Source: Clostridium neonatale
GTDB lineage: Bacteria; Bacillota; Clostridia; Clostridiales; Clostridiaceae
DNA length: 64,000 bases
Reading direction: 5' to 3'
NCBI RefSeq assembly: GCF_001458595.1
Contig: NZ_LN890328.1
Span: 1,918,903-1,982,902 of the forward strand
The notes beneath the pieces are model-generated. The model searched no databases. It saw only the letters and a list, made by a program, of their open reading frames with translations, and was not told the origin of the DNA. A program made the translations under genes and the position numbers. Each line of letters starts with the position of its first letter. The first letter of the stretch is position 1. Below are positions 25,984 to 36,951 of the stretch, piece by piece.

Positions 25984-27288
25984 CTATATATTGATACTGC
26001 TTCCTTTAGTATTATCATAAGCTTTTTCATTTCTTAATATTATTGAGTTTAGCTTTTCATATTGTACATCCTGCCCAACATAAGCAACATTTAGTACTCC
26101 ATTTTTAAAGCATGTATCTAAAATATATTTTATGCTACTTTCATCTATCTTATCTATTTTTTCTAGAACCTCTTCTTGAGTTCTTACTATATTTCTAAAA
26201 AGGTATGTCTTCGCATTTGCAAACATTCTAGAACTAGTACTTTCTAATCCTAAAATATAGGTAGCTTTAATCTTTTCTTTATTAATAGCAAGTTGTTCCT
26301 TAGATATTTCAATCTTACTAAACTCTTTTAATTCCTTATCTATTGCATCTAATGCTTTCTCAGCAAAGTTTTTATTTAATCCGGCATAGATATTAAGTGT
26401 ACCTATACCTTGAAATGGCTGTAGATAAGAACCTATAGAATAGCATAATCCTAATTCTTCACGAACCTTTTGAAATAACATAGAAGATGCCCCATTTCCT
26501 AACAGGTTATTAAGCAATACTAATGAGTAGTTATTTTCATCTCCATAAGGTAAACCTTTAAGTCCTAAAGATATATGTAACTGTTCTATTTCTTTATTTG
26601 CATATCCTGAATTTATTTCTATTTCGACATCATTATATATAGGTAAATAGTTATCATCACTATGCCAATTTCCAAAATATTTTTCTAAAAGCTCTTCTAA
26701 TTCCTTTGCATCAAAATTGCCACATATAGATACAACAGAATTATAAGGAGTATATTTTTCTTTTATAAAGTTTAATATTTTTTTTCTTGTAAATGACTTC
26801 ACATGTGAAATAGTTCCTAGTATTGGTCTTCCCAATGGATCATCTCCAAAACATGCTTTTGAATGAGTATCATCTAGAACATCTTCTGGAGAATCTTGAC
26901 TCATATTAATTTCTTCTATTACTACACCCTTTTCTTTTTCTATTTCTTCTTCATCAAATTTCGAATTTAGAAGCATATCAGAAATTACATCTAAAGATAC
27001 ATCTAAATGAGTATTTAGAGCTTTAACATAATAACACGTACCCTCTTTACTTGTAAATGCATTAATTTGACCCCCGACATTCTCAATATCTTCTACTATT
27101 TGCTTTGCATTTCTTTTATTTGTGCCTTTGAAAAACATATGTTCAATAAAATGCGATATTCCATTAAGCTCTTCAATTTCATTTCTAGAGCCATTTTGAA
27201 CCATAACTCCAACGCTAATTGAATTTAGGTGATCTATTTTTTCTGTTATAACTCTTAATCCATTTTTTAAGGTATAAGTATTATACAT
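25984..27288 (-). CDS. M16 family zinc peptidase (YmxG/MlpA-like)
   Basis: A 434-residue single-subunit insulinase-family protease. The inverted zinc motif HxxEH is in HFIEHMFFKGT, and the distal Glu is in EEINMSQDSPED. The C-terminal R-Y-like region (SSMLFQKVREELGLCYS) is typical of mitochondrial-processing-peptidase-like proteins. Bacterial homologues following pnp are called YmxG/MlpA; substrates are not known. It follows pnp after a terminator. Confidence 0.92.
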   Translation of the reverse strand: MYNTYTLKNGLRVITEKIDHLNSISVGVMVQNGSRNEIEELNGISHFIEHMFFKGTNKRNAKQIVEDIENVGGQINAFTSKEGTCYYVKALNTHLDVSLDVISDMLLNSKFDEEEIEKEKGVVIEEINMSQDSPEDVLDDTHSKACFGDDPLGRPILGTISHVKSFTRKKILNFIKEKYTPYNSVVSICGNFDAKELEELLEKYFGNWHSDDNYLPIYNDVEIEINSGYANKEIEQLHISLGLKGLPYGDENNYSLVLLNNLLGNGASSMLFQKVREELGLCYSIGSYLQPFQGIGTLNIYAGLNKNFAEKALDAIDKELKEFSKIEISKEQLAINKEKIKATYILGLESTSSRMFANAKTYLFRNIVRTQEEVLEKIDKIDESSIKYILDTCFKNGVLNVAYVGQDVQYEKLNSIILRNEKAYDNTKGSSINI

Positions 27289-27307
27289 ATTTTATGCCTC
27301 CACTCTA

Positions 27308-27332
27308 TAAAAAAAAGGCAATATAGATTGCC
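27308..27332 (-). terminator. Terminator after pnp
   Basis: GGCAAT (27317-27322) pairs with ATTGCC (27327-27332) around ATAG, followed leftward by nine T residues. Confidence 0.8.
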
Positions 27333-27337
27333 CTTCT

Positions 27338-29443
27338 CTATTTATCTTCTTTTTTTTCTTTATCTAATAAAGCATCTTTTCTTGAAAGATTAATTCGTCC
27401 TTGATTATCTATTTCTGTAACTTTAACTAAAATTTCATCTCCAACTGAAACAACATCTTCCACTTTTTCGACTCTTTCCTTAGCTAACTTAGAAATATGA
27501 ACCAATCCTTCTTTATTAGGTAATATTTCTACAAAAGCCCCAAATGTAGTTATTTTCGTAACTTTTCCTAAGTATACCTCGCCTGCTGCTACTTCTTTAG
27601 TTAATCCTTCTATTATCTTCATAGCAGCATTAACTCCATCATGATCTGCAGAGCTTACAAATACAGTTCCATCTTCTTTAATGTCTATTTTCACACCAGT
27701 GTCAGCTATTATTTTATTAATAACCTTACCACCAGCACCAATTACATCTCTAATCTTCTCTGGATCAATCTTCATAGTTTCAGTTTTTGGCGCATATATA
27801 GAAACATCTTTTCTTGGTTCAGGGATACATTCTTCAATCTTTTTAAGTATTGTAAGTCTAGCTTTTCTTGCATCTCTTATAGCATTTTCTACAACATTAA
27901 AACTAAATCCTTGAAGTTTTGTATCAACTTGAATTGATGTTATTCCTTCAGTAGTACCTGCTACTTTAAAATCCATATCTCCAAAAAAATCTTCAATGCC
28001 TTGAATATCAGTTAAAACTTGTTCTTGACTACAATCCTCTGAAGTTATAAGTCCCATTGCTATACCAGCTGCTGGTCTTTTTATTGGTACACCTGCATCA
28101 AGTAATGCTAAAGTAGAACCACAAACTGAAGCTTGTGATGTTGAACCATTTGAGCTTAATACTTCTGATACTAATCTAATAGTATATGGAAATTCTTCTT
28201 CACTTGGTATTAATGGTTCAAGTGCTCTTTCTGCTAAAGCTCCATGGCCTATTTCTCTTCTTCCTGGACCTCTTAATGGCTTAACTTCTCCAACACTGTA
28301 TCCTGGAAAATTATAATGATGTATATATCTCTTAGATTCAGCTTCATCAATACCATCTAAAATTTGTATTTCGCTTATTGATCCAAGTGTTGCAACAGTC
28401 ATAACTTGAGTTAATCCTCTTGTAAATAAACCTGTTCCATGAGTTCTTGGAAGTATCCCAACTTCACATCCAAGTGGCCTTACTTCATCAAATGCTCTTC
28501 CATCTGGTCTGCGCTTTTCATTTAAAAGCATATTCCTTACTACTTTCTTTTGCATAGTGTAAAGAACTTCCTTTATGTCTGCTAATTTTTCAGCATATTT
28601 TTCGCCAAATTCTTCTTGTACTTTCTCGTTTATGGCATCAATAGCTGCATTTCTTTCATCTTTATCTGTGATATGCATTGCTTCATAAACCATATCTTGA
28701 GCAAACTCTTTTATATCTTTTTCTACTTCTTCATCCACCTTATAAAACTCAGGCTCATCTTTTTTCTTACCAAACTTAGCCATTGCTTCTTCTTGGAATG
28801 AAATTATTTTTTGGCATTCATCAAATCCATATTTGATTGCTGCAATCATTATATCCTCTGGAATTTCATCTCCACCAGCTTCTATCATCATAACTTTTTC
28901 TTTAGTAGCACAAACTGTTAGATGAAGTGTACTTTCTTTTCTACCTTCTGAATCTGGATTTGTAATAAATTCACCATTTATTAGTCCTACTTGAACTGCT
29001 GCTGCTGGGATTGTATATGGTATGCTTGAAAGACATAATGCAAGCGATGCTGCATTAATTGCTAAGATTTCTGGTAGTACATCTTTTTCAACTGATACAA
29101 CTGTACATACTACTTGAACATCATTTCTGTAACCCTTTGGAAATAAAGGTCGTATAGTTCTATCAACTGCTCTACCATTTAATATTGATTTTTCTGATGG
29201 TTTACCTTCTCTTTTTATAAATCCACCTGGAATTTTACCTACGGCATATAATCTTTCTTCATATTCAACACTTAAAGGAAAGAAATCAATTCCTTCTCTT
29301 GGCTCTTCAGATGCATTTACATTTGTTAAAATTACTGTATCACCATAGCTTGTAAAAGTTGCCGCATTTGATAACATTCCCACTTTACCAAATTCAACTT
29401 TTAGCTCTTTTCCAGCAATTTCAGTTGTTAATACATTATTCAT
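27338..29443 (-). CDS. pnp: Polyribonucleotide nucleotidyltransferase
   Basis: About 701 residues. It degrades RNA 3'-to-5' by phosphorolysis and can add tails. Two RNase PH cores (about 10-220 and 305-540) are joined by a helical domain, then a KH domain ([15 protein letters not shown]) and an S1 domain ([18 protein letters not shown]). The ATG at 29443 is taken as start because AAGGAGGT abuts the ATG at 29452 but is nine bases from 29443. It follows rpsO as in most bacteria, with a terminator between. Confidence 0.97.
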   Translation of the reverse strand: MNNVLTTEIAGKELKVEFGKVGMLSNAATFTSYGDTVILTNVNASEEPREGIDFFPLSVEYEERLYAVGKIPGGFIKREGKPSEKSILNGRAVDRTIRPLFPKGYRNDVQVVCTVVSVEKDVLPEILAINAASLALCLSSIPYTIPAAAVQVGLINGEFITNPDSEGRKESTLHLTVCATKEKVMMIEAGGDEIPEDIMIAAIKYGFDECQKIISFQEEAMAKFGKKKDEPEFYKVDEEVEKDIKEFAQDMVYEAMHITDKDERNAAIDAINEKVQEEFGEKYAEKLADIKEVLYTMQKKVVRNMLLNEKRRPDGRAFDEVRPLGCEVGILPRTHGTGLFTRGLTQVMTVATLGSISEIQILDGIDEAESKRYIHHYNFPGYSVGEVKPLRGPGRREIGHGALAERALEPLIPSEEEFPYTIRLVSEVLSSNGSTSQASVCGSTLALLDAGVPIKRPAAGIAMGLITSEDCSQEQVLTDIQGIEDFFGDMDFKVAGTTEGITSIQVDTKLQGFSFNVVENAIRDARKARLTILKKIEECIPEPRKDVSIYAPKTETMKIDPEKIRDVIGAGGKVINKIIADTGVKIDIKEDGTVFVSSADHDGVNAAMKIIEGLTKEVAAGEVYLGKVTKITTFGAFVEILPNKEGLVHISKLAKERVEKVEDVVSVGDEILVKVTEIDNQGRINLSRKDALLDKEKKEDK

Positions 29444-29505
29444 GTAATACATACCTCCTTTTTAGGTATTAAAATATTATTAAATTTTTAATTATTTTAA
29501 AATAA

Positions 29506-29526
29506 TAGAGCGGAAACCTCCGCTCT
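29506..29526 (-). terminator. Terminator after rpsO
   Basis: AGAGCGGA (29507-29514) pairs with TCCGCTCT (29519-29526), a GC-rich stem followed leftward by a T-containing AT-rich run. Partial read-through into pnp would be expected. Confidence 0.75.
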
Positions 29527-29531
29527 TGAAA

Positions 29532-29795
29532 TTATCTTCTTAAACCTAATTCTTTAACTAAAGCTCTGTATCTTTCGATATCTTGTTTACTTAAGTAGTT
29601 TAGAAGACCTCTTCTTTGACCAACCATCTTTAAAAGACCTCTTCTTGAATGGTGATCTTTCTTATGAACTTTGAAATGTTCTTGTAATGCATTTATTCTT
29701 TCAGTTAATAATGCTACTTGAACTTCTGGAGAACCAGTATCGTGTTCATCTCTTCCAAACTTTTTGATTATTTCTAATTTCTTTGCCTTATCCAT
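29532..29795 (-). CDS. rpsO: 30S ribosomal protein S15
   Basis: An 87-residue S15 of usual length ([46 protein letters not shown]). It binds the 16S rRNA central domain. It has its own strong promoter and a folded leader, which fits autoregulation by S15. pnp follows. Confidence 0.98.
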   Translation of the reverse strand: MDKAKKLEIIKKFGRDEHDTGSPEVQVALLTERINALQEHFKVHKKDHHSRRGLLKMVGQRRGLLNYLSKQDIERYRALVKELGLRR

Positions 29796-29827
29796 TATAA
29801 GTACCTCCGCGTATTTATATATTATCG

Positions 29828-29872
29828 CCTAACTCCAAGTATAAAGACGGCACCTTTAAACTTAGGATTAGG
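29828..29872 (-). promoter_or_regulatory. Structured rpsO leader, candidate S15 autoregulatory RNA
   Basis: Bases 29828-29846 and 29854-29872 form a long imperfect stem (CCTAA..CC.AAGT.TAAAG arms) with loop ACGGCAC, just downstream of the rpsO start site. S15 leaders are common but differ in fold between bacteria. Confidence 0.6.
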
Positions 29873-29882
29873 TTCCTTTTGT

Positions 29883-29911
29883 ATTATAACAAAAGTAAAG
29901 ATTATTGTAAA
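29883..29911 (-). promoter_or_regulatory. Vegetative promoter of rpsO
   Basis: TTTACA (29906-29911), 17-base spacer, TATAAT (29883-29888) on the minus strand. Confidence 0.85.
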
Positions 29912-29926
29912 CTAAATTATCAAATA

Positions 29927-30850
29927 CTATATATATAGTTTCTCATTTCTAGCGAATTCTTTATTTCTCTCTAATTCTTCTTTAAGCTCTTGCAAGCCAT
30001 TGAATTTTTTTCCATCTCTAATTTTCTTAATGAAACTAACCTCTATATGCTCACCATATATATCTTCATCAAAATCTAATATATATGTTTCAATAGTTAT
30101 TTTCTTTCCATTAACTGTCGGATTATTACCTATATTAGTAATTCCTTTATATATATTATTATTCACCTTAACATTAGTATAATATACACCTACTTTAGGT
30201 AAAATTAAATTTTTATTTATATCTAAGTTAGCTGTTGGGAACCCCATAGTTCTTCCAATCTTTCTTCCATGAACTACTTCCCCAGTTAATGAATATGGTC
30301 TAGAAAGCATTTCTGCTGCTTCAGAAACATCTCCTTCTAAAATTAAATTTCTAATTCTAGTACTGCTTATAACATCACCATCATATAAACATTTATCAAT
30401 AACGTACAATTCATAATTAAATATCTCTTTAAGTTCTTCAAGTAACTTTACATTCCCCAAATTTTTATAGCCAAATTTATAATTAAATCCCACTATAATT
30501 CCTTTAGCATTATACTTGTCTATTAATAACTGTATAAATTCTTTTGGTGTTAATTTCATAAACTCTGTGTCAAAATCTTTAAAGCATAATATATCTACTT
30601 TCTCATCTTCTAGAATTTCTATCTTTTTTTCATTTTCCATGATAAGTTTTGAGCAAAAACCTCTATCCATAAAACATCTAGGATGATTTTTAAAAGTAAA
30701 TACCATGCTTTTCCCATTTTTCTTTTCTGCAACTTCTACAGCTTTATTAATAAGAGATAGATGCCCCTTATGAAGACCATCAAAGCTTCCAAGGGCCACA
30801 TAATTATTCGATTCTAATATCTTTTCGGAATAGTTATCTATAACAATCAT
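29927..30850 (-). CDS. ribF: Bifunctional riboflavin kinase / FAD synthetase
   Basis: A 307-residue enzyme turning riboflavin into FMN and then FAD. The N-terminal adenylyltransferase (about 1-180) has LGSFDGLHKGHLSLI, VGFNYKFGYKNLG and ISSTRIRNLI. The C-terminal riboflavin kinase (about 185-307) has GRTMGFPTANLDI. FMN made here is the ligand of the riboswitch before ribD in this window. It follows truB with a 16-base gap. Confidence 0.97.
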   Translation of the reverse strand: MIVIDNYSEKILESNNYVALGSFDGLHKGHLSLINKAVEVAEKKNGKSMVFTFKNHPRCFMDRGFCSKLIMENEKKIEILEDEKVDILCFKDFDTEFMKLTPKEFIQLLIDKYNAKGIIVGFNYKFGYKNLGNVKLLEELKEIFNYELYVIDKCLYDGDVISSTRIRNLILEGDVSEAAEMLSRPYSLTGEVVHGRKIGRTMGFPTANLDINKNLILPKVGVYYTNVKVNNNIYKGITNIGNNPTVNGKKITIETYILDFDEDIYGEHIEVSFIKKIRDGKKFNGLQELKEELERNKEFARNEKLYI

Positions 30851-30866
30851 AATTATGCTCCTAATT

Positions 30867-31742
30867 TTAAAGTAATAATTTTACTATCTTAAAACCTTCA
30901 TTATCTTGTTTTCCAAGACCTATAAATGTTTCTTTATCATCGTAAACTCTATATAAAACATCTTTTTCAACTTTTTCATTAGTTAATCTCTTATCAAATA
31001 CTTTTACTCCATTTATAAGAAGTTTTGTAAATGAACTTTTAACAGTTAGTTTTGGATAAAACGAAAGTGCTTCTTCTATTGTAATTAAATTATTATTAAT
31101 ATTTTCTTCATTTAACTCATCAATGTTAACACTATTTTCTTCATAAAAAACAGATGTACTGCATCTGTTTAATTCACACATAGTTGCTCCAACATTTAAT
31201 TTTTCCCCAATGTCATAACAAAGACTACGTATATATGTACCTTTGGTGCAAGTTACTTTCATAGAAACATATGGCAATTCTATCTTTATATTATTTATAT
31301 CTAGTATATTTACTCGTCTTGCTTCTCTTTCTACCTCAATGCCTTGTCTTGCTAAATCATATAATCTTACACCATTTTTCTTAAGTGCAGAATACATTGG
31401 CGGAACCTGATCATATTCACCAACAAAGTATTCAATAGCAGATAGAACATCTTCATGAGTTATATTGGAAATGTCTTTTTTTTCTATTACTTCTCCTTCT
31501 AAATCATAAGTAGTAGTTTTTATACCTAATAAAAACTTTACTTCATATACTTTATTTGAATTCATAATATAGTCGATTATCTTTGTAGCTTTTCCAAGGC
31601 AAACCGGTAAAACCCCTGTTGCCTCTGGATCTAACGTTCCCGTATGCCCAACTTTTCTTTCCTTTGCTACAAATTTAACTTTTCTAACCACATCAAAAGA
31701 AGACATGCCTTTGTTTTTATATATATTTAATATTCCATTCAT
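30867..31742 (-). CDS. truB: tRNA pseudouridine-55 synthase
   Basis: A 291-residue enzyme that makes pseudouridine 55 in the T-loop of tRNAs. It has KNKGMSSFDVVRKV, the catalytic GHTGTLDPEATGVL with the nucleophile Asp, and KGTYIRSLCYDIG. The C-terminal tail is the PUA-like variable part. It sits in the standard nrnA-truB-ribF order, 21 bases after nrnA. Confidence 0.97.
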   Translation of the reverse strand: MNGILNIYKNKGMSSFDVVRKVKFVAKERKVGHTGTLDPEATGVLPVCLGKATKIIDYIMNSNKVYEVKFLLGIKTTTYDLEGEVIEKKDISNITHEDVLSAIEYFVGEYDQVPPMYSALKKNGVRLYDLARQGIEVEREARRVNILDINNIKIELPYVSMKVTCTKGTYIRSLCYDIGEKLNVGATMCELNRCSTSVFYEENSVNIDELNEENINNNLITIEEALSFYPKLTVKSSFTKLLINGVKVFDKRLTNEKVEKDVLYRVYDDKETFIGLGKQDNEGFKIVKLLL

Positions 31743-31763
31743 ATGCTGACTTCCATTTCATAA

Positions 31764-32744
31764 TTATAACTTCATTTGTTCTTTTAATACTTTTAGAAGA
31801 TTTTCTTTAGCAACTTTTAAAGTAACAGCCCTCTGCATAACCCCTGCTGCTTTTACATGTCCGCCGCCCCCAAAATTTTCAGCAACTTTTCTAACATCAA
31901 CATTATTTTTTGATCTTAAACTTGCTTTTACTCCTTCATCTACTTCTTTTAATAAAAGTGCTACTTCCACACCTTTTATAGAAAGACCTATTGAAATAAT
32001 ATCTGAAGTATCCGTATTTGGAAGATTCAATTCATCTATCATATTTTTTGTTATTTCAATAACAGATACCTTACCATCAAGTTGTAATTCTATATTTGAT
32101 AAAGCACATCCCATTAATTTAACTTTATCAAACGGTTTATTATCAAAAAGATTACTGTGAATTTTAGAATTATCTACACCAAGTGCAATCAATTCACTTG
32201 ATATTTCATGAGTTCTTTGTGTAACATTTGAGTGCCTATATGATCCTGTATCTGTAACTATACCTGTATAAATACATTTTCCTATATTTATTATCTCATT
32301 ACATTGTGATGTAAAATCTATACCAATTTCCTTTAATAATAAATATACTATTTCGCTAGTTGCAGCTGCTTTTGTATCCACATAATTTATAAAGCCATAC
32401 ATCTCATTAGATACATGGTGATCTATATTAATTATCTTTCCATCATAATAAGTTAAATCAGCACTTATTCTTTCTACATTTCCGCAATCTAATATTATTA
32501 CTAAATCCGTATCATTTGTAGGTTTAGTTATTTCTTTATCTATAGTCTCACTTAAAGGAAGAAAAGAGAGGTTATCTGAGATAACGTCTCTTGATATAAT
32601 ATAGGCATCCTTATTTAATTGTCTTAATCCATTTAATAATCCAAGTGCACTTCCCGTTGCATCCCCATCTGGTGATGCATGAAATGATAATCCAATTTTA
32701 TTTGCTTTTAAAATTTCTTCTTTTACATCTTTAATACTATTCAT
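31764..32744 (-). CDS. nrnA: DHH-family oligoribonuclease / pAp phosphatase
   Basis: A 326-residue DHH/DHHA1 protein. Motifs: HASPDGDATGSALGL, IILDCGN, the DHH-type triad NIDHHVSNEMYG, and the DHHA1 glycine loop FGGGGHVKAAG. Homologues degrade short RNAs (and in some cases c-di-AMP breakdown products) and dephosphorylate pAp. Its start overlaps the rbfA stop by eight bases. Confidence 0.94.
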   Translation of the reverse strand: MNSIKDVKEEILKANKIGLSFHASPDGDATGSALGLLNGLRQLNKDAYIISRDVISDNLSFLPLSETIDKEITKPTNDTDLVIILDCGNVERISADLTYYDGKIINIDHHVSNEMYGFINYVDTKAAATSEIVYLLLKEIGIDFTSQCNEIINIGKCIYTGIVTDTGSYRHSNVTQRTHEISSELIALGVDNSKIHSNLFDNKPFDKVKLMGCALSNIELQLDGKVSVIEITKNMIDELNLPNTDTSDIISIGLSIKGVEVALLLKEVDEGVKASLRSKNNVDVRKVAENFGGGGHVKAAGVMQRAVTLKVAKENLLKVLKEQMKL

Positions 32745-33093
32745 CTTTTTTACTGATCCTTTGTATTAGTTCATCCATATGCATTCCGTAGTTTATTGAA
32801 TCATCTATTTCAAATAATATTTCTGGAGTATGCCTTAAGTTTATTCTGCGCCCTACTTCTTTTCTTACAAATCCACTTGCACCTTTTAATGCGTCTAAAT
32901 TATTTTTCTTTTCATCCTCGCTACTACAGAATATACTTACATATACTTTAGCATATCTTAGGTCCTTAGTAACTTTAACATCAGTCACTGAAATCATAGC
33001 TGTAATTCTGGGATCCTTAATTTCATTTTGAATTAAATTACTTATCTCACGTTTAAATTCTTCGTTAATTCTCCCACCTCTATAATTTGCCAC
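32737..33093 (-). CDS. rbfA: Ribosome-binding factor A
   Basis: A 118-residue KH-like protein for 30S maturation (RGGRINEEFKREISNLIQNE, DPRITAMISVTDVKVTKDL, LRHTPEILFEIDDSI). It lies between infB and nrnA, 14 bases after infB. Confidence 0.97.
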   Translation of the reverse strand: MANYRGGRINEEFKREISNLIQNEIKDPRITAMISVTDVKVTKDLRYAKVYVSIFCSSEDEKKNNLDALKGASGFVRKEVGRRINLRHTPEILFEIDDSINYGMHMDELIQRISKKDE

Positions 33094-33107
33094 TATACTT
33101 CACCTCT

Positions 33108-35177
33108 TTAAAGTTCTTTTCTTTTAATTGCCTCCATTTTGAAACATTCAACAATATCTCCTTCTTTTATATCATTGAACTTTTCAACTGTAAGCCCACA
33201 TTCATATCCGCTATTTACTTCCTTAACGTCATCTTTAAATCTCTTAAGGGAAGATAGGCTAGATTCAAATATAACTATTCCTTCTCTAATTACACGTACT
33301 TCAGAATTTCTTTGAAGCTTTCCATTTAACACATAGCACCCTGCAATTGTTCCTACATTAGAAATTTTATATGTTTCTCTTATTTCTGCACTACCTAAAA
33401 CTACTTCCTTATATTCAGGTTCAAGCATACCTATCATAGCTGATTTAACATCTTCAATTGCATCGTATATAATTCTATAAGTTTTTATATCTACGCCTTC
33501 TTTTTCTGCTTGAGTTATAGCATTATTATCTGGTCTTACATTAAATCCTATAACTATTGCATTAGATGCTGCTGCAAGTGTTATGTCTGTTTCACTTATA
33601 GCTCCAACACCACCATGTATAACTCTTACCTTTACATCATCTGTAGAAAGCTTTTCTAATGATGATTTAATAGCTTCAACTGAACCTTGAACATCAGCTT
33701 TAACTATAATTGCAAGCTCTTTAACTTTTCCTTCTTTAATTTGACTATATAAATCTTCTAAAGAAACTCTATGACTAGCTTGAAGCGTTTCTGCTTTTAA
33801 TTTTTGCTTTCTAGAATCAGCCATATTTCTAGCTGTCTTTTCATCTTTTACTTGATTAAATCTATCTCCTGCTTCAGGAACTTCTGATAGTCCAAGTACT
33901 TCTACCGGAATAGATGGTCCTGCAGTCTTTATTTTCTTACCTGTATCATCAAACATAGCTCTTATTCTACCATATGTAGAACCTACTAAAATAGAGTCTC
34001 CAACATGTAAAGTTCCATTTTGAACTAATAATGTTGCAACTGCACCTCTACCTTTATCAAGTTTAGCTTCTATTACAGTACCTTTAGCTTTTCTGTTTTC
34101 ATTAGCTTTTAATTCAAGCATTTCAGCACTTAAAAGTACCATTTCAAGTAATTTATCAATATTTAAATTTTGTTTTGCAGATACTTCTTCTGAAATAACA
34201 TCTCCACCCCAAGATTCAACAAGCAATCCTTGTTCAGCAAGTTCTTGCTTTACTCTATCTGGATTAGCACCTGGTTTATCTATTTTATTTATAGCTACTA
34301 TCATTGGTACACCTGCAGCTTTACAGTGGTCTATCGCTTCTTTAGTTTGTGGCATTATTCCATCATCTGCTGCAACAACTAATATAACTATATCAGTAAC
34401 TTGCGCACCTCTAGCTCTCATAGCTGTAAAGGCTTCATGTCCTGGTGTATCTAAGAATGTTATAGCTTCGCCATTTAAAGTTATAGTATATGCACCTATA
34501 TGTTGTGTTATACCACCTGCTTCTGAATCTGTAACCTTTGCTTTTCTTATACAATCAAGTAAAGATGTTTTACCATGGTCAACATGCCCCATTACAGTTA
34601 CTATTGGTGGTCTCTTTTTAAGATTTTCTTCATCATCCTCTTCTATTTCAAGTACTTCAAGTTCTTGACTTTCTTCTTTTTTTTCTGCTAGTACTTCATA
34701 CTCAGTACATACCTTTTCTGCTGTTTCAAAATCAATTTCTTGATTTATTGCAGCCATTACACCTTTAAATATAAGTGTTCTTATTACATCATTAGTTGGT
34801 TTATTTAATTTTTCAGCTAATTCTTTAACAGTAATGCTTTCACCAATTTCAATAATTCCAACATTATTTGCTTCTTCAGCAGCTTTCTTTTCTGCTTCAA
34901 CTTCTCTTCTTGTTTTCTTTTTCTTTTTTTGGCCTTTATTAAGTTCTTCTGCTAGTTGATCTTCATATTCATCTACTATAGTTTTAGATTCACTGCCTTC
35001 CACAGACACTTCACCTTTTCCTGCATAAAGTTCCTTTATTAATGCAGCATCTTCATCTTCTATAGTGCTCATATGATTTTTAACTTCAACACCAAACTCT
35101 TCCATTAATAATGTTATTAATTCCTTTGAACCTATATTAAGTTCCTTTGCTAATTCATGTACTCTTATTTTTGACAT
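33108..35177 (-). CDS. infB: Translation initiation factor IF-2
   Basis: A 689-residue GTPase that brings initiator tRNA to the 30S subunit. A short N-terminal IF2N domain comes first, then a Lys-rich linker ([19 protein letters not shown]), a second IF2N, and the G domain with [16 protein letters not shown] and [11 protein letters not shown], followed by domains II-IV. The N-terminal region is short compared with Gram-negative IF-2, as is usual in clostridia. It follows ylxQ with a 22-base gap. Confidence 0.98.
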   Translation of the reverse strand: MSKIRVHELAKELNIGSKELITLLMEEFGVEVKNHMSTIEDEDAALIKELYAGKGEVSVEGSESKTIVDEYEDQLAEELNKGQKKKKKTRREVEAEKKAAEEANNVGIIEIGESITVKELAEKLNKPTNDVIRTLIFKGVMAAINQEIDFETAEKVCTEYEVLAEKKEESQELEVLEIEEDDEENLKKRPPIVTVMGHVDHGKTSLLDCIRKAKVTDSEAGGITQHIGAYTITLNGEAITFLDTPGHEAFTAMRARGAQVTDIVILVVAADDGIMPQTKEAIDHCKAAGVPMIVAINKIDKPGANPDRVKQELAEQGLLVESWGGDVISEEVSAKQNLNIDKLLEMVLLSAEMLELKANENRKAKGTVIEAKLDKGRGAVATLLVQNGTLHVGDSILVGSTYGRIRAMFDDTGKKIKTAGPSIPVEVLGLSEVPEAGDRFNQVKDEKTARNMADSRKQKLKAETLQASHRVSLEDLYSQIKEGKVKELAIIVKADVQGSVEAIKSSLEKLSTDDVKVRVIHGGVGAISETDITLAAASNAIVIGFNVRPDNNAITQAEKEGVDIKTYRIIYDAIEDVKSAMIGMLEPEYKEVVLGSAEIRETYKISNVGTIAGCYVLNGKLQRNSEVRVIREGIVIFESSLSSLKRFKDDVKEVNSGYECGLTVEKFNDIKEGDIVECFKMEAIKRKEL

Positions 35178-35199
35178 GTAGTCACCCCCGTATTATTTT

Positions 35200-35514
35200 C
35201 TACTCATATATTTTTTCCTCCTCATATAACATGCTTAATTTCTCTGCTATATTTTTATCTAAGATTCCTAAAATCATAATTTCATCACGACCAATTGGAT
35301 TTCCTAATTCAAACTTTGAGAATTCTACAATATATGGTATGTTTTTTTCTGTACAATGTTTTATAAATTTCTTTTTTGATGATTCTGATAAGTCTTTTGA
35401 CATTATAAACAAATAAAAATTGTTTTTATTTCTTAAATCATCACATTTACTATATCCCTCTACCAAAGAACCACTTTTCTTTGCTATTCCTAAAAAATTA
35501 AAAAATTTATCCAT
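35200..35514 (-). CDS. L7Ae-family RNA-binding protein YlxQ
   Basis: A 104-residue protein of the L7Ae/L30e fold (FLGIAKKSGSLVEGYSKC, LFIMSKDLSESSKKKFIKHC, IGRDEIMILGI). These proteins bind kink-turn RNAs. The gene overlaps ylxR by eight bases and precedes infB, as in Bacillus. Confidence 0.9.
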   Translation of the reverse strand: MDKFFNFLGIAKKSGSLVEGYSKCDDLRNKNNFYLFIMSKDLSESSKKKFIKHCTEKNIPYIVEFSKFELGNPIGRDEIMILGILDKNIAEKLSMLYEEEKIYE

Positions 35515-35782
35515 TATTAACTTCTTCCTTTAATCTTTCATAAATTTGATCACTTATCGGGATATCTAAATTTCTACTTAACCTTTTAGCTTTAAATGCC
35601 TTTTCAAGACATTCAGTATCTTTACAAATGTATGCTCCTCTTCCAGACTTTTTACCTGTTAAGTCTACACACACTTCACCTTCTGGAGTTTTTACAACTC
35701 TAATGAGTTCTTTCTTTGGTTTCATTTCCATGCAACCAGTGCACATTCTTAAAGGAATTTTTTTAGCCTTCATGAAAAGCAC
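35507..35782 (-). CDS. YlxR family RNA-binding protein (RnpM)
   Basis: A 91-residue YlxR protein: RMCTGCMEMKPKKELIRVVKTP, DLTGKKSGRGAYIC, CLEKAFKAKRLSR. Recent work on Bacillus links YlxR (RnpM) to RNase P. It sits between nusA (4-base gap) and ylxQ (overlap). Confidence 0.92.
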   Translation of the reverse strand: MLFMKAKKIPLRMCTGCMEMKPKKELIRVVKTPEGEVCVDLTGKKSGRGAYICKDTECLEKAFKAKRLSRNLDIPISDQIYERLKEEVNNG

Positions 35783-35786
35783 CTCT

Positions 35787-36932
35787 CTATTCTTGTATTT
35801 CTACTTCTGTTTCAGTAAAATCAGTAGTATCTTCATCTTCAATTATCACTTCTGTATTTAATAACTTTTCTTCTTCTTCTTCAAGAGCTTCTTTTTGAGA
35901 TTTACTCTTTATATCTATTTTCCAATTTGTAAGCTTAGCTGCAAGTCTTACATTTTGACCTTCTTTACCTATTGCAAGTGAAAGCTGATTATCATCAACA
36001 ACTACTTTTGCCGACTTATTTTCTTCATTCACTTCTACACTAAGTACTTTGGCAGGGCTTAAAGAATTTGCTATAAATTCTGCAGGGTCCTTACTATATT
36101 TAATTATATCAATTTTTTCATTTTTAAGTTCATTAACTATATTTTGTACTCTCACACCCTTAGGTCCAACACAAGCTCCCATTGGATCTACTTCTTCATC
36201 ATTTGAGTATACAGCAATTTTGCTTCTTGAACCTGCTTCTCTTGAAATGCTCTTAATTTCAACTACACCTTCAAAAATTTCAGGAACTTCAAGTTCAAAT
36301 AATCTTTTAACTAATCCTGGATGTGTTCTTGAAACATGTATTTGAGGTCCTTTACTTCCATTCTTTACTTCCACAATATATAGTTTTAACTTTTCATTGA
36401 ATTTATATTCCTCATTTGGAATTTGTTCGTTAGGACCTATAACTCCTTCTAATTTTCCTAAATTAACAAAAACCATTCCTTTATCTTTTCTTAGAATTGT
36501 TCCTGTTATAATATCAAATTCTTTTTCTTTGTACTCATCATAAATTATGCTTCTTTCAGCTTCTTTGATTCTTTGAGTTACAACTTGCTTAGCAAGCTGT
36601 GCAGCTACTCTTCCAAAATTTTTTGGTGTAACCTCTAAATCGACAATATCATCAACTTCAAATGTTGGTCTTATTATTTTTGCATCTTCAAGTGAAATTT
36701 CTGTAACATCATCATACACTTCATCTACAACTACTTTTTGTGCATATACTTTAATTTCACCAGTTTCTCTATCCATTATTACCTTTACATTTTGTGCATT
36801 AGTATGTAAGTTAGCATAGTTCTTTTTATATGCTGCAACTAATGCATCTTGTATTGTTGTAAAGAGTAAATCCTCTGAAATTCCTTTCTCTTTAACTAAT
36901 TCCTTAAGAGCACCTACAAACTCTTCATTCAT
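35787..36932 (-). CDS. nusA: Transcription termination/antitermination factor NusA
   Basis: A 381-residue NusA without the C-terminal acidic repeats of E. coli. It has an N-terminal RNA-polymerase-binding domain (about 1-130), an S1 domain (about 135-200, GTILRKDKGMVFVNLG) and two KH domains (GACVGPKGVRVQNIVNEL; AIGKEGQNVRLAAKL). The tail is Glu-rich. It follows rimP with a 19-base gap. Confidence 0.97.
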   Translation of the reverse strand: MNEEFVGALKELVKEKGISEDLLFTTIQDALVAAYKKNYANLHTNAQNVKVIMDRETGEIKVYAQKVVVDEVYDDVTEISLEDAKIIRPTFEVDDIVDLEVTPKNFGRVAAQLAKQVVTQRIKEAERSIIYDEYKEKEFDIITGTILRKDKGMVFVNLGKLEGVIGPNEQIPNEEYKFNEKLKLYIVEVKNGSKGPQIHVSRTHPGLVKRLFELEVPEIFEGVVEIKSISREAGSRSKIAVYSNDEEVDPMGACVGPKGVRVQNIVNELKNEKIDIIKYSKDPAEFIANSLSPAKVLSVEVNEENKSAKVVVDDNQLSLAIGKEGQNVRLAAKLTNWKIDIKSKSQKEALEEEEEKLLNTEVIIEDEDTTDFTETEVEIQE

Positions 36933-36951
36933 TTTAATACCCTCCTTAAAT

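Noticed and set aside
27641..27937. Plus-strand frames across pnp
   Set aside because: Antisense shadows of a full-length, well-conserved gene.
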